This document shows, in pieces, positions 1 through 8,515 of a stretch of 64,000 nt of DNA. Positions within the stretch are counted from its first letter, which is position 1. Each line of letters opens with the position of its first letter. The DNA is from Nonomuraea spiralis (lineage in GTDB: Bacteria; Actinomycetota; Actinomycetes; Streptosporangiales; Streptosporangiaceae). Location of the stretch: the NCBI RefSeq assembly GCF_014648435.1, contig NZ_BMRC01000016.1, positions 1-64,000 of the forward strand, written 5' to 3'. Below the pieces are notes generated by a model. It had not been told where the DNA came from. It saw nothing but the letters and a program-made list of their open reading frames with translations, and did not search any database. Position numbers and translations under genes: made by a program.

Positions 1-198
1 GCGCTGCCGGTAGCCGTTGCGGGAGTTGATCCGCTCGCTGCTGCGCTCGCCATAACCGGCCCCGCACATGCTGTCGGCCTCGGCTGACATCAACGTCTCG
101 GCCATGGTCTTCACCATGGATCGCAACAAGTCGGGGTCGTCGGTGTCGATCTGCTGCGCCAGCCACTGCGCGGGCGTCACACTGTTGTCTGCGGCCAT
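1..198 (-). CDS. IS256-family transposase, N-terminal fragment (window edge)
   Basis: The first 66 residues of a transposase are visible. They begin MAADNSVTPAQWLAQQ and contain the block MSAEADSMCGAGYGERSSER followed by INSRNGYR, the conserved N-terminal signature of IS256/mutator transposases in actinobacteria. The ATG at 196-198 has a GAAGGAG ribosome-binding site at 207-213, a good spacing. The DDE catalytic domain lies outside the window, so it cannot be judged whether the element is intact. It would catalyse cut-and-paste or copy-out transposition of its own IS. Family assignment is from the N-terminal motif and is fairly secure. Confidence 0.8.
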   Translation of the reverse strand, partial: MAADNSVTPAQWLAQQIDTDDPDLLRSMVKTMAETLMSAEADSMCGAGYGERSSERINSRNGYRQR

Positions 199-315
199 CA
201 CGTGTTCTCCTTCGATCTTGGTTTGCGCCTTCGAAGGATCACGCGATGGCCGTCATCATTTCACGACGACACACCTGTTGACCAGGTCAAACTCGTACAC
301 CACTCCCGTGGACGC
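1..315 (-). mobile_element. end of an IS256-family insertion sequence, cut by the window edge
   Basis: The transposase reading frame at 1-198 on the minus strand runs off the left edge. The roughly 115 bases upstream of its start (199-315) resemble the non-coding end of actinobacterial IS256 elements, including a stretch near 272-310 with CTGTTGACCAGGTCAAACTC and GTACACCAC-like sequence. The outer terminal repeat and target duplication cannot be fixed because only one end is visible, so the outer boundary at about 315 is an estimate. Confidence 0.45.
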
Positions 316-551
316 AACCGCGAGTGAGGCGGGGCGCAGAGCGATGGCCTGATGGAGCCTGGGTTCAGGGCGGTGAACGGCGGGTGCAGGTCTGACGTCA
401 GGAAGAGTGGTCTTCTGGTATCGCCAAGAAGTGGCTGTGTTGTGAAGGGCCACCTGCTCCCTAGGTTGTGGCTTTCCTCGTGTTAGGCATTGGCTGCTTG
501 TCCATGTTTCCAGGATGGTCGATGCCTCAGCTCTTGCCCTAAGGAGATCAT

Positions 552-998
552 TTGATCAGCATCGGCAAGCTCGTGCCGTCCGACCGAGATGTGTGGGAAG
601 GCCTGTTCAGGGCGTACATCGACTTCTACCAGCGCGTCGAACCGGCTGAGATGTACGAACGCGCATGGCAGGAATTTCAGGCGGACACCCGCATGCATGC
701 CTTCGGCGCGCGCCTGGACGGTCGACTCGTCGGTATCACGCACTTCCTGGTCCATGCCAGCACCTCGGCCCCTGACGCCGACGTCTGCTATCTCCAGGAT
801 CTGTTCACCGCCTCCGACGTCCGGGGCAGGGGAGTGGGGCGCATGCTGATCGAGGCCGTCGCAGACTGGGCTCGTGATCGCGGTTGCTCCCGGGTCTACT
901 GGAACACTCATGAGTCGAACAGCACCGCGCGTCGTCTGTACGACAAGGTCGCCGAGAACAGGGGTTTCATCAGATATCAGATCGAACTGCCCCGGTAG
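552..998 (+). CDS. GNAT-family N-acetyltransferase
   Basis: This 148-residue protein has the GNAT fold signature: a beta strand with YLQDLFTASDV followed by the acetyl-CoA pyrophosphate loop RGRGVGRML (the Q/RxxGxG/A motif), then a C-terminal region with NTHESNSTARRLYDK typical of motif B. It should transfer an acetyl group from acetyl-CoA to a small amine or protein amine in the cytoplasm; the substrate cannot be read from sequence. The start is TTG at 552, chosen because a strong AAGGAG lies at 541-546, five bases upstream, and no ATG fits. It stands alone between the IS end and dapA, with no obvious operon partner. Confidence 0.8.
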   Translation: MISIGKLVPSDRDVWEGLFRAYIDFYQRVEPAEMYERAWQEFQADTRMHAFGARLDGRLVGITHFLVHASTSAPDADVCYLQDLFTASDVRGRGVGRMLIEAVADWARDRGCSRVYWNTHESNSTARRLYDKVAENRGFIRYQIELPR

Positions 999-1267
999 GG
1001 CTTGATTGACGGTTGCTGCTCTCGCCTTGAGGTCCCGTTCTGGGCGATGAGAGTGGGTCACGACGGATACCGAGGGAGAGGTCAGGCCAAGGGAGAGGGG
1101 GATGTGGGCTTGGCGGCAGCCGGGGTGATCGCCGGCGGAGCAGGTTGAGTCACCGCAAGCGGTCATCCTTGTCACCTGGGCCCTCCAGATGCCCGCGAAT
1201 GAGGGCAAATGGCCCCGCTGGGCAGGCAAAGCGGGGTGGCGACGTCCAACGCTTTTCCGAATCCAGG

Positions 1268-1273
1268 TAGCGT
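1268..1273 (+). promoter_or_regulatory. -10 box of a probable leaderless dapA transcript
   Basis: TAGCGT ends seven bases before the ATG of dapA at 1281, and no Shine-Dalgarno precedes that ATG. This is the arrangement expected if transcription starts at the A of the start codon. No good -35 hexamer is visible. Inference from position only. Confidence 0.4.
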
Positions 1274-1280
1274 TCGCACT

Positions 1281-2198
1281 ATGGCATCGCCAACTGGAAC
1301 CACCGACGCACCCTTCGGTCGCATGTTGACCGCGATGGTCACGCCGTTCACCCATGACGGCGACGTTGACTACGCGGGCGTACGGCGCCTGGCCACCTTT
1401 CTGGTGGACGAGCAGCGTAACGATGGTTTGATCGTCAACGGGACGACGGGTGAGTCGCCCACCACCTCGGACGATGAGAAGCGACGGATTGTCGCCGCCG
1501 TCCTGGAGGCTGTGGGTGATCGCGCGATGGTTGTGGCCGGCGTGGGGACGAATGACACTCGCCACAGCGTCAAGCTTGCCAAGCAGGCGGCGGAGGTGGG
1601 GGCCCACGGTCTGCTGGTGGTGACGCCGTACTACAGCAAGCCTCCGCAGGAGGGGCTCTATCGGCATTTCACCGCCGTTGCCGACGCCACCGAGTTGCCG
1701 GTGATGCTTTACGACATCCCGGGACGCAGCGGCGTACCGATCAAGACTGAGACGCTGATTCGGCTGGCGCAGCACGACCGCATCGTGGCCGTGAAGGACG
1801 CGAAGGGCGATCTCTTTGCTGCCAGCCAGGTGATGACGGCGACCGATCTCGTCTTCTACTCCGGTGACGACCTGCTCAACCTGGCCTGGCTGTCCCTCGG
1901 TGCCGCAGGGTTCGTGAGCGTCGTCGGACATGTGGTGGGCTCCGAACTGGCTCGCATGATCGCGTTGCACAAGAGCGGTGACGTCAGGCAAGCGCTGGCG
2001 GTACACGGCCAGGTGGCCCCCGTGGTGGACGGGATCATGCTGAAGGCCGGTGGCGCGATCATGGCAAAGGCGGCACTGAGTCTGGTGGGTGTGCCGGTGG
2101 GATCGGTACGCCTGCCGCTCGTGGACGCGACAGAGAAGCAAATCGCCGAGCTGCGTGCTTGCCTGGTAGCCGGCGGGGTGAAGTTGACGGACGCATAG
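1281..2198 (+). CDS. dapA: 4-hydroxy-tetrahydrodipicolinate synthase
   Basis: DapA condenses pyruvate with aspartate semialdehyde, the first committed step of lysine and diaminopimelate synthesis. The 305-residue product has the family marks: NGTTGESPT near the start, the catalytic Tyr144 in LYDIPGRSG, and the Schiff-base Lys172 in VAVKDAKGD, 28 residues apart as in the well-studied enzymes. An in-frame ATG at 1209 would add 24 residues of poor quality; I chose 1281 because MASPTG fits the family start and because of the -10-like TAGCGT just upstream. It is followed 54 bases later by rnj, the usual actinobacterial dapA-rnj pair. Confidence 0.95.
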   Translation: MASPTGTTDAPFGRMLTAMVTPFTHDGDVDYAGVRRLATFLVDEQRNDGLIVNGTTGESPTTSDDEKRRIVAAVLEAVGDRAMVVAGVGTNDTRHSVKLAKQAAEVGAHGLLVVTPYYSKPPQEGLYRHFTAVADATELPVMLYDIPGRSGVPIKTETLIRLAQHDRIVAVKDAKGDLFAASQVMTATDLVFYSGDDLLNLAWLSLGAAGFVSVVGHVVGSELARMIALHKSGDVRQALAVHGQVAPVVDGIMLKAGGAIMAKAALSLVGVPVGSVRLPLVDATEKQIAELRACLVAGGVKLTDA

Positions 2199-2252
2199 GA
2201 ACGGGGAGGAACCGGGAGTTTTGAGAACACGATTTGACCATGGGGGCCGGGC

Positions 2253-3938
2253 ATGAGCCATCCGCATCCTGAGCTTGGCCCCCCGCCGGAGCTGCCGTAC
2301 GGCGGCTTGCGCATCGTCGCGCTCGGCGGGTTGGGTGAGATCGGCAGGAACATGGCCGTCTTCGAGTACGACGGTCGCCTGCTGGTCGTCGACTGCGGGG
2401 TACTGTTCCCCGAGCCCGACCAGCCGGGCGTCGACCTGATCCTGCCCGACTTCGATTACATCAGGGACAGGCTCGACGACATCGAAGCCGTCGTCCTGAC
2501 ACATGCCCACGAGGACCACATCGGGGCGGTTCCCTACCTTCTGCGCGAGCGGCGCAACATCCCGCTCATCGGATCCAAGCTCACGTTGGCCCTGATCGAG
2601 GCCAAACTGACGGAGCACAGGATCCAGCCGACCAAGCTCGAGGTCATCGAGGGTGAACGGCACGTCTTCGGGCCTTTCGACTGCGAGTTCCTCGCGGTGA
2701 ACCACTCGATTCCGGACGCGCTGGCCGTGGCGATCAGGACGCCTGCCGGCATCGTCCTGCACACCGGCGACTTCCGTATGGACCAGTTGCCGAGCGACGG
2801 CCGGCTCACCGACCTCGGCGGTTTCGCCAGGCTCGGCACCGAGGGTGTCGACCTGCTGATGTCGGACTCCACCAATGCCGAGGTGCCGGGCTTCGTCACC
2901 AGTGAGCGGGAGATCGCGCCGGTCATCGACGAGGTGATCCGCACTTCCGAGCAGCGCGTGATCGTGGCCAGCTTCGCCTCGCACGTGCACCGCATCCAGC
3001 AGGTCATGGACGCCGCGGCCAAGCACGGCCGCAAGGTCGCCCTGGTAGGACGGTCGATGGTGCGGAACATGGGGGTGGCCCGCGATCTGGGCTACCTCAA
3101 GGTGCCGCCGGAGCTGATCGTCGACTCGCGTGACATCGAGGAGTGGCCGCCGGAGGACGTGGTGCTGGTCTGCACCGGCTCCCAAGGCGAGCCGATGGCG
3201 GCGCTGTCGAGGATGGCCAACCGCGATCACCCGATCCGCATCGCCGAGGGCGACACCGTGTTGCTGGCCTCGTCCCTGGTACCGGGGAACGAGACCGCGG
3301 TCAACAAGGTGATCAACGGGCTCACCAGGTGGGGCGCCCGCGTCGTGCACAAGGGCAACGCCAAGGTGCACGTGTCCGGACACGCGGCCGCCGGCGAGCT
3401 GCTTTACGTCCTCAACCTGACCCGTCCCTCGAACTTCATGCCGGTGCACGGGGAATGGCGACACCTGCGGGCGCACGCCAAGCTTGCCGCGCTCACCGGT
3501 GTTCCGGACGACCACATCGTGATCGCCGAGGACGGCGTCGTGGTGGACCTGGTCGACGGCAGAGCGAGGATCGTGGGAGCGGTTCACGCCGGGTACGTCT
3601 ATGTTGACGGCACCTCGGTCGGCGAGATCACCGACACCTCGCTGAAGGATCGAAGGATTCTCGGCGACGAAGGATTCATCTCGGTGGTCGTCGTGGTCGA
3701 CTCCGCCACTGGGAAACTCACCGCCGGCCCCGAGATCCACGCGCGTGGGTCCGGCATCGATCCGGCCCAGTTCGAGGAGTTCATTCCGCAGATCGAAAGG
3801 GCGCTCCAGGAGAAGGCCGCAGACGGTGTGGTCGACATGCAGGAGATCCGCCGAGTCGTGCGTCGCACGGTCGGCCGGTGGGTCAGCGACACCTATCGTC
3901 GCCGTCCCATGATCATCCCTGTCGTGCTCGAAGTCTGA
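2253..3938 (+). CDS. rnj: ribonuclease J
   Basis: A 561-residue metallo-beta-lactamase/beta-CASP ribonuclease with combined endonuclease and 5'-3' exonuclease activity on RNA, used in mRNA decay and rRNA maturation. The zinc-binding HAHEDH motif sits at about residues 82-87, followed by NHSIPDA and the HTGDFRMD region, then the beta-CASP segment and the C-terminal dimerisation domain containing HVSGHAAAGE and PVHGEWRHL. Length is normal for the family. It follows dapA and is probably co-transcribed with it. A strong hairpin lies directly after its stop codon. The window also encodes RNase Y at its other end. Confidence 0.95.
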   Translation: MSHPHPELGPPPELPYGGLRIVALGGLGEIGRNMAVFEYDGRLLVVDCGVLFPEPDQPGVDLILPDFDYIRDRLDDIEAVVLTHAHEDHIGAVPYLLRERRNIPLIGSKLTLALIEAKLTEHRIQPTKLEVIEGERHVFGPFDCEFLAVNHSIPDALAVAIRTPAGIVLHTGDFRMDQLPSDGRLTDLGGFARLGTEGVDLLMSDSTNAEVPGFVTSEREIAPVIDEVIRTSEQRVIVASFASHVHRIQQVMDAAAKHGRKVALVGRSMVRNMGVARDLGYLKVPPELIVDSRDIEEWPPEDVVLVCTGSQGEPMAALSRMANRDHPIRIAEGDTVLLASSLVPGNETAVNKVINGLTRWGARVVHKGNAKVHVSGHAAAGELLYVLNLTRPSNFMPVHGEWRHLRAHAKLAALTGVPDDHIVIAEDGVVVDLVDGRARIVGAVHAGYVYVDGTSVGEITDTSLKDRRILGDEGFISVVVVVDSATGKLTAGPEIHARGSGIDPAQFEEFIPQIERALQEKAADGVVDMQEIRRVVRRTVGRWVSDTYRRRPMIIPVVLEV

Positions 3939-3948
3939 GCCTCTGGGT

Positions 3949-3978
3949 GGTACGGCAGGCGCCTGAGCCTGCCGTACC
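3949..3978 (+). terminator. terminator hairpin after rnj
   Basis: GGTACGGCAGGC (3949-3960) and GCCTGCCGTACC (3967-3978) form a perfect 12-bp stem around a six-base loop. There is no U tract, as is common in high-GC actinobacteria. Being palindromic and lying between convergent genes, it could also stop transcripts coming from the ABC operon on the other strand. Confidence 0.75.
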
Positions 3979-4131
3979 AGCGGTTGCGGACCGAACCTCT
4001 GCCGCATCGGCCCTCGCTGGGTACGGAGACCCGCGATGGCTATCTGTTCTGACCGAGGGCGCCTGCGGAAGATGTCATGGCTTGCCGGACGGCGGCGGAC
4101 ACGCCGTACCAAGGCCCCTAGAACGCGCAAC

Positions 4132-4908
4132 TCAAGCGTCCCTCCTGCGAATGAGCCAGACGGCGGCCAGCAAGGGAAGAACCGCGTACGCCACCGATAC
4201 GGCGACGGCCGCTGGAGGAGACAGCAGTGAGCCGTACACCGAAGTGGTGATGAGGTCGCCGGTGATCTCTCGGGCCAGCGCGCCGATCATGACCGAGCCC
4301 AGCCGTTCGCTCCAGGGTTCCGGGATGTTGCCCACGATCATCGGGATCACATAGACAAGCCCCACCAGCAAGGTGATCGCGCCTGCAGCGGAACGCAGAA
4401 ACGCGCCCAAGCCCAGGCCCAACAGAGCGAAGACCGTCACCGTGAGACCGGTGACGAGCAGGAACGGTAGCTTGTCCGTAAACGGGACCAGATAGGCGCC
4501 GGAGAAGCGGTCACCAAGCACCCCACGCGAGACGAAATAGGTTCCGAACACTGCAATCGGGCCAATGACCAGGCTCACTGCGGCCACTACGACGGCCTTT
4601 GCGGCGAGAATCGGCCATCGACGGGGGACGACCGTCAGACTCGTTCTGATCAAACCGGTGGTGTATTCAGAAGTGATGACCAACGTGCCCAGGACACCCA
4701 TACAGAGCTGCGGCACGATCACCAGGACCTCTTCCAGGTCTGCCACCCGGGCGCTTGCGCGCTGCTCCACTGAGGCGTTGTCGTACATGCCGGCCGCCAT
4801 CGAGGCGAGGGCCAGGCCCAGGAGAATCGTGCCGAGGCTGATACCGACGACGAGGTAGGAGGAGCGGACGGAACGCACCTTCAGCCACTCCGAAGTGAGA
4901 ACACTCAT
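4132..4908 (-). CDS. ABC-2 type transporter permease
   Basis: A 258-residue integral membrane protein with about six hydrophobic segments. It begins MSVLTSEWLKVRSVRSS, the SEWLK-R-S lead-in typical of ABC-2 permeases in actinobacterial exporters, and includes ITSEYTTGLIRTSLTVVPRR, conserved with the neighbouring permease. It is the last gene of a three-gene minus-strand operon; its ATG overlaps the TGA of the preceding permease (ATGA). A longer frame upstream exists but lies inside the neighbour and was rejected. The complex probably exports a lipid, peptide or antibiotic, and may respond to the divergent two-component system. The substrate is unknown. Confidence 0.85.
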   Translation of the reverse strand: MSVLTSEWLKVRSVRSSYLVVGISLGTILLGLALASMAAGMYDNASVEQRASARVADLEEVLVIVPQLCMGVLGTLVITSEYTTGLIRTSLTVVPRRWPILAAKAVVVAAVSLVIGPIAVFGTYFVSRGVLGDRFSGAYLVPFTDKLPFLLVTGLTVTVFALLGLGLGAFLRSAAGAITLLVGLVYVIPMIVGNIPEPWSERLGSVMIGALAREITGDLITTSVYGSLLSPPAAVAVSVAYAVLPLLAAVWLIRRRDA

Positions 4909-5669
4909 GCGTCCCTCCGCTTGAACATGACGAAACCGACAATGAGAGCGATGGCCGGATAGAGGAGGAGGGCCAGGAGTGCGGCCCATGGCGGTAGGAG
5001 GCCGTCGCCAAGCCGTGACGAGAGGCGATGACCGGCCAACTGCGGAACCAGGTTCGGCAGCAGCAACGTGGCAACACGCGTGCTCCACGGCGGAGGCAGA
5101 TAATTGACGACGCCGGGCAGGATGAACAGCAAGGTCACCACCGAAACGATCGCCCCCGCCGTAGACCGCATGGCCGCCCCCAGACCGAGCCCCACCAAAG
5201 CCAGCGCAGTCACCGAGATCCCCGCGGCGAACAGCATCGGCAGATCATCGGCCAAAGATGTCTCGTTGAAGCCCAACCGGTGGCCGGCGGCGATCAGGCG
5301 GCTCGCCGAATAGGTGACCAGCAGAACGACGTACGCCGTTGTCGAGGTGGTCAGGCCGACGACGACGGCCTTGGCCAGGAACAAGGTGCGGCGCTGCGGG
5401 ACGACAGTGAGACTGGTACGGATCATTCCTGTCGCGTACTCGGATGTGATCGCGAGTACGCCCAGGACGGTCAGGCTCATCTGAAGGAGTGGCAGGAATC
5501 CCTGTTCCGGCGCGGCTGCCTGGACGGACCCTCGTTCGTCGGCGAGGCCGCCGACATAGACCGCCCACACCGCGCCGAGCATCATCATCAGTGCGGCAGC
5601 CCCCACCACGTGCCAGGTCGAAGTCACCGACCGGAGCTTCAGCCACTCGGACGACAAGGTTGCCTTCAT
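4905..5669 (-). CDS. ABC-2 type transporter permease
   Basis: A 254-residue membrane protein, clearly paralogous to its downstream neighbour: MKATLSSEWLKLRSVTST at the start, the block ITSEYATGMIRTSLTVVPQR, and about six membrane spans ending in VMFKRRDA. Two related permeases with one ATPase suggest a heterodimeric exporter channel. Its ATG overlaps the stop of the ATPase gene (5666-5669), so all three are translationally coupled. Function in export is inferred from the family; no substrate can be named. Confidence 0.85.
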   Translation of the reverse strand: MKATLSSEWLKLRSVTSTWHVVGAAALMMMLGAVWAVYVGGLADERGSVQAAAPEQGFLPLLQMSLTVLGVLAITSEYATGMIRTSLTVVPQRRTLFLAKAVVVGLTTSTTAYVVLLVTYSASRLIAAGHRLGFNETSLADDLPMLFAAGISVTALALVGLGLGAAMRSTAGAIVSVVTLLFILPGVVNYLPPPWSTRVATLLLPNLVPQLAGHRLSSRLGDGLLPPWAALLALLLYPAIALIVGFVMFKRRDA

Positions 5670-6385
5670 CTCGTCGCACCGAACTGCACGCTGCTCGCAG
5701 TCAGGGCCATGTAGGCGTCTTCCAGTGAGGCATGGCCCGCGGTCAAGTCGGCTACCGTGGCGTGCGCGATCAGCCGCCCTCGGCCGAGGACCACGATGCG
5801 TTCAGCGGTCAACGCCATCTCACTCATCAGGTGACTGGAGAGCAGGACCGCCCTTCCCTCGCCGGCCAGCGAACGCATGAGGTCGCGGATCCAGCGCACG
5901 CCGTCGGGGTCGAGGCCGTTGACCGGCTCGTCGAACAGCAGGACGCCAGGATCGCCGAGCAACGCGGCGGCGATACCGAGCCGCTGTTTCATGCCGAGAG
6001 AGAAGCCGGCCACGCGTTTTCGCGCCACATCCGTCAGCCCCACCTGTTCAAGGACCTCAGCCACCCTTGTGGTGCCGATGCCGTTGGTGGTGGCCAGGCA
6101 GAGCAGATGGTTGTAGGCGGTGCGCCCACCGTGGACGGCACCCGCATCGAGCAGCGCCCCCACCTCGTGCATGGGTTTCCTCAAAGAGGCATAGCGTCGG
6201 CCGTTGACCAGGGCCAAGCCGGAGGTCGGCGCATCCAGGCCCAGGATCAGGCGCAGCGTGGTGGACTTGCCGGCGCCGTTGGGGCCGAGGAAGCCCGTCA
6301 CATGGCCAGGCTCGACCGTGAAGGACAGATCGTCTACGGCGAGCGTGTCGTCGTACCGCTTGGTGAGGTGCTGAAGTTCGATCAC
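5666..6385 (-). CDS. ABC transporter ATP-binding protein (ABC-2 exporter)
   Basis: The 239-residue ATPase powers the two downstream permeases. It carries the Walker A motif GPNGAGKST, the signature FSLGMKQR, Walker B VLLFDEP with the D-loop NGLDP, and the switch histidine in LLSSHLMSE. Its start is taken as GTG at 6385 (VIELQHLTKRYDD), matching the usual beginning of this subfamily; an in-frame TTG at 6394 is also possible. It is transcribed divergently from the histidine kinase gene, with only about 110 bases between them, so the exporter is probably a target of that two-component system. Confidence 0.88.
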   Translation of the reverse strand: MIELQHLTKRYDDTLAVDDLSFTVEPGHVTGFLGPNGAGKSTTLRLILGLDAPTSGLALVNGRRYASLRKPMHEVGALLDAGAVHGGRTAYNHLLCLATTNGIGTTRVAEVLEQVGLTDVARKRVAGFSLGMKQRLGIAAALLGDPGVLLFDEPVNGLDPDGVRWIRDLMRSLAGEGRAVLLSSHLMSEMALTAERIVVLGRGRLIAHATVADLTAGHASLEDAYMALTASSVQFGATR

Positions 6386-6458
6386 GCTGAACAAGATGCG
6401 GCACGCCGGGTCGCCGCCGCATCGGACCACGGTCCGAACTTCAAGGTCAGACCCTGGG

Positions 6459-6490
6459 TTGACGTGCTCAGCTTGGCGAGCGGCTACCGT
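6459..6490 (+). promoter_or_regulatory. possible promoter of the histidine kinase gene
   Basis: TTGACG at 6459-6464 and TACCGT at 6485-6490 are separated by 20 bases, longer than the usual 17-18. TACCGT ends seven bases before the GTG start at 6498, which would give a leaderless transcript. The -10 assignment is better supported than the -35. Confidence 0.35.
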
Positions 6491-6497
6491 TCAACAC

Positions 6498-7877
6498 GTG
6501 AACGAGAACCACCCCTTCTTCGCCAGGCGTTGGAGCCGCCGCCAGTTGATCATGCTGGATCTGGCGGCGGCGCTGGGGTTCGCGTTCGTGTTCTTCACAG
6601 CTGCCGTCACCACGCCGGATATGCCGCTGTGGATGAAGATCGCCCTTCCGTGCGGGCTGGGATTGCCGCTGGCGGTGCGAAGGCTCTGGCCTCTCCCCGT
6701 CTTCTGTCTCACGCTGTTGCTCGCCGTCACCGCCGCGATGGTGGATGCGGTGGCGTACGCCTACATCGCACCCGCGTTTGCGATGTACATCGTTGCGATG
6801 TCCGACAGGCTGGGAACCCTGATCCCATCCTCGGCCATCGGTGTGGTGAGCATGATCAGTGTGCTCGGGCTGGTGGTGGCAGGGGGAGCGCCACGCGAGG
6901 GCGCTCCGTTCTGGCTGGTGCACATCGACCAACCGCTGGTCGGGATCGCGGCGCTCGGCGGAGCCTGGACGATAGGGCGGGCTGTGCGGGAACGCCGGCT
7001 GTACGCGGCGCGGGATGCCGAGCGATTTGCGGAGCATGCGGTGACGCAGGAGCGGTTACGCATCGCGCGAGAGCTGCACGATGTCGTGACCCACAGCGTA
7101 GGACTGATCGCGGTCAAGGCGGGCGTGGCCAATCACGTGCTGGCCACCAGGCCGGAAGAAGCACATGACGCCCTCCGCGTGATCGAGACTGCCAGCAGGA
7201 GTGCCTTGGTGGAGATGCGCCACCTGCTGGGCGTGCTGCGTTCCAACCAACTGCCCGATTTTGCTCCCGTGCCGGGGATCGCAGGATTGGAGGGCTTGGC
7301 GGAGCAGGCCAGGCAAGCCGGGGTTGCGGTCGAGCTTGATCTACGGATCGGGGTGGCTGACACCGACGAGACGCGGCCAGGAGATCGTGTTCAGGCTGGC
7401 AGCACGTCACGTGGCCGGGCAGACAGGTCGTCGCGTGAAGAAGAGGAGCCTTGTGAAGGGCCGCGCGCCATGCCTCCGAACGGCGACTGTGGGCCGCACG
7501 AAGACCTGTCGGGGGGAGCCACCTCCGTGCCTGGAGTGGGCGGAGATCGAGAAGCCACTGTGGCGGGAGGGAGACGGTTGCCTGACGGTGTGGAGCTGTC
7601 TGTCTATCGCCTCGTGCAGGAGGCGCTCACAAACGTGGTCAAGCACGCCTCGCCCACTCGGTGCCGGGTGTCCGTTGCCGCAGAGGAGGGTGAGGTACGC
7701 ATCGAGGTGATCGACGAAGGGCCGGGCAAGCGCTCGTTGTCCCCGGACGGCGCCGGTCACGGACTTATTGGGATGCGGGAGCGGGTCATGATGTACGGCG
7801 GGGTGTTCGAAGCGGGGAATCTGCCGCGAAGGGGCTTCCGTGTGTTCGCGTGCCTGCCCTATCAGGAGCTCTCGTGA
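6498..7877 (+). CDS. NarL/DesK-type sensor histidine kinase with an insertion before the ATPase domain
   Basis: This 459-residue kinase has an N-terminal membrane region (about five spans, residues 15-160), a dimerisation/phosphoacceptor helix with His194 in RIARELHDVVTHSVGL (HisKA_3 type), and a C-terminal ATPase domain with LVQEALTNVVKHA (N box), IDEGPG and HGLIGMRERV (G boxes). Between ELDLRIG (about residue 286) and LPDGVELSVYRL, where relatives have only a few residues, there are about 70 hydrophilic residues of unlike composition. The reading frame is preserved. It is coupled to the response regulator by a GTGA overlap. The start is GTG at 6498, with a -10-like TACCGT upstream. Confidence 0.88.
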   Translation: MNENHPFFARRWSRRQLIMLDLAAALGFAFVFFTAAVTTPDMPLWMKIALPCGLGLPLAVRRLWPLPVFCLTLLLAVTAAMVDAVAYAYIAPAFAMYIVAMSDRLGTLIPSSAIGVVSMISVLGLVVAGGAPREGAPFWLVHIDQPLVGIAALGGAWTIGRAVRERRLYAARDAERFAEHAVTQERLRIARELHDVVTHSVGLIAVKAGVANHVLATRPEEAHDALRVIETASRSALVEMRHLLGVLRSNQLPDFAPVPGIAGLEGLAEQARQAGVAVELDLRIGVADTDETRPGDRVQAGSTSRGRADRSSREEEEPCEGPRAMPPNGDCGPHEDLSGGATSVPGVGGDREATVAGGRRLPDGVELSVYRLVQEALTNVVKHASPTRCRVSVAAEEGEVRIEVIDEGPGKRSLSPDGAGHGLIGMRERVMMYGGVFEAGNLPRRGFRVFACLPYQELS

Positions 7878-8515
7878 TCAGGGTCGTAGTCGCTGACGAT
7901 CAGGCCCTCCTCAGGGGAAGCTTCACGATGTTGGTCGATTCCGAGCCTGACCTGATGGTTGTTGGCGAGGCGTCGACCGGTTCCGAAGCCGTGTCGGTCG
8001 TCTTGGAGCGGCGGCCGGATGTGGTGTTGATGGATGTTCGCATGCCGGAGATGGATGGCATCGAGGCGACGCGGCGCATCGGGGCTGTCTCGCGAGTTCT
8101 CGTGGTAACCATGTTCGATCTTGACGCGTACGTCTACGATGCGCTTCGGGCTGGGGCGAGCGGGTTTCTGCTCAAAGACACGCCGCCGGCTGACCTGCTC
8201 GCTGCCGTTCGGGTGGTTGCGAGCGGCGAGGCTCTGCTGGCGCCCACGGTGACGCGACGCTTGATCGAGGAATTCACGAAGACTCCCGTGGTGCAGCGGC
8301 CGCAGGGGCTCGAAAAGCTGACGGGTCGCGAGCGGGAAGTGCTGTTGTTGATCGCTCAAGGACTTTCCAACGGGGAGATCGCTGATCATTTGCGGTTAAG
8401 TGTGGCCACGATTAAGACGCATATCGGCCGGTTGCTGGCGAAGCTGGGGGCGCGCGACAGAGCACAGCTGGTCATCGCGGCGTACGAGAGTGGGCTGGTT
8501 TCCGCAAGGCGATGA
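7874..8515 (+). CDS. LuxR/NarL-family response regulator
   Basis: A 213-residue regulator with a receiver domain (acidic pair in VVADDQ, phosphoacceptor Asp in VVLMDVRMPEMDG, switch Thr in VVTMF, Lys in FLLKDTPP) and a C-terminal LuxR helix-turn-helix (LTGREREVLLLIAQGLSNGEIADHL with the recognition helix SVATIKTHIGRLLAK). Its GTG overlaps the kinase stop and is preceded by CAGGAG. It should be phosphorylated by the kinase encoded just upstream and most likely controls the divergent ABC exporter; that target is inferred from gene neighbourhood. Confidence 0.93.
   Translation: MIRVVVADDQALLRGSFTMLVDSEPDLMVVGEASTGSEAVSVVLERRPDVVLMDVRMPEMDGIEATRRIGAVSRVLVVTMFDLDAYVYDALRAGASGFLLKDTPPADLLAAVRVVASGEALLAPTVTRRLIEEFTKTPVVQRPQGLEKLTGREREVLLLIAQGLSNGEIADHLRLSVATIKTHIGRLLAKLGARDRAQLVIAAYESGLVSARR

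Noticed and set aside
483..4130. 1215-codon open frame on the minus strand
   Set aside because: It is antisense to dapA and rnj, rich in Arg, His, Asp and Gly, and has no domain; a by-product of GC-rich codon third positions.
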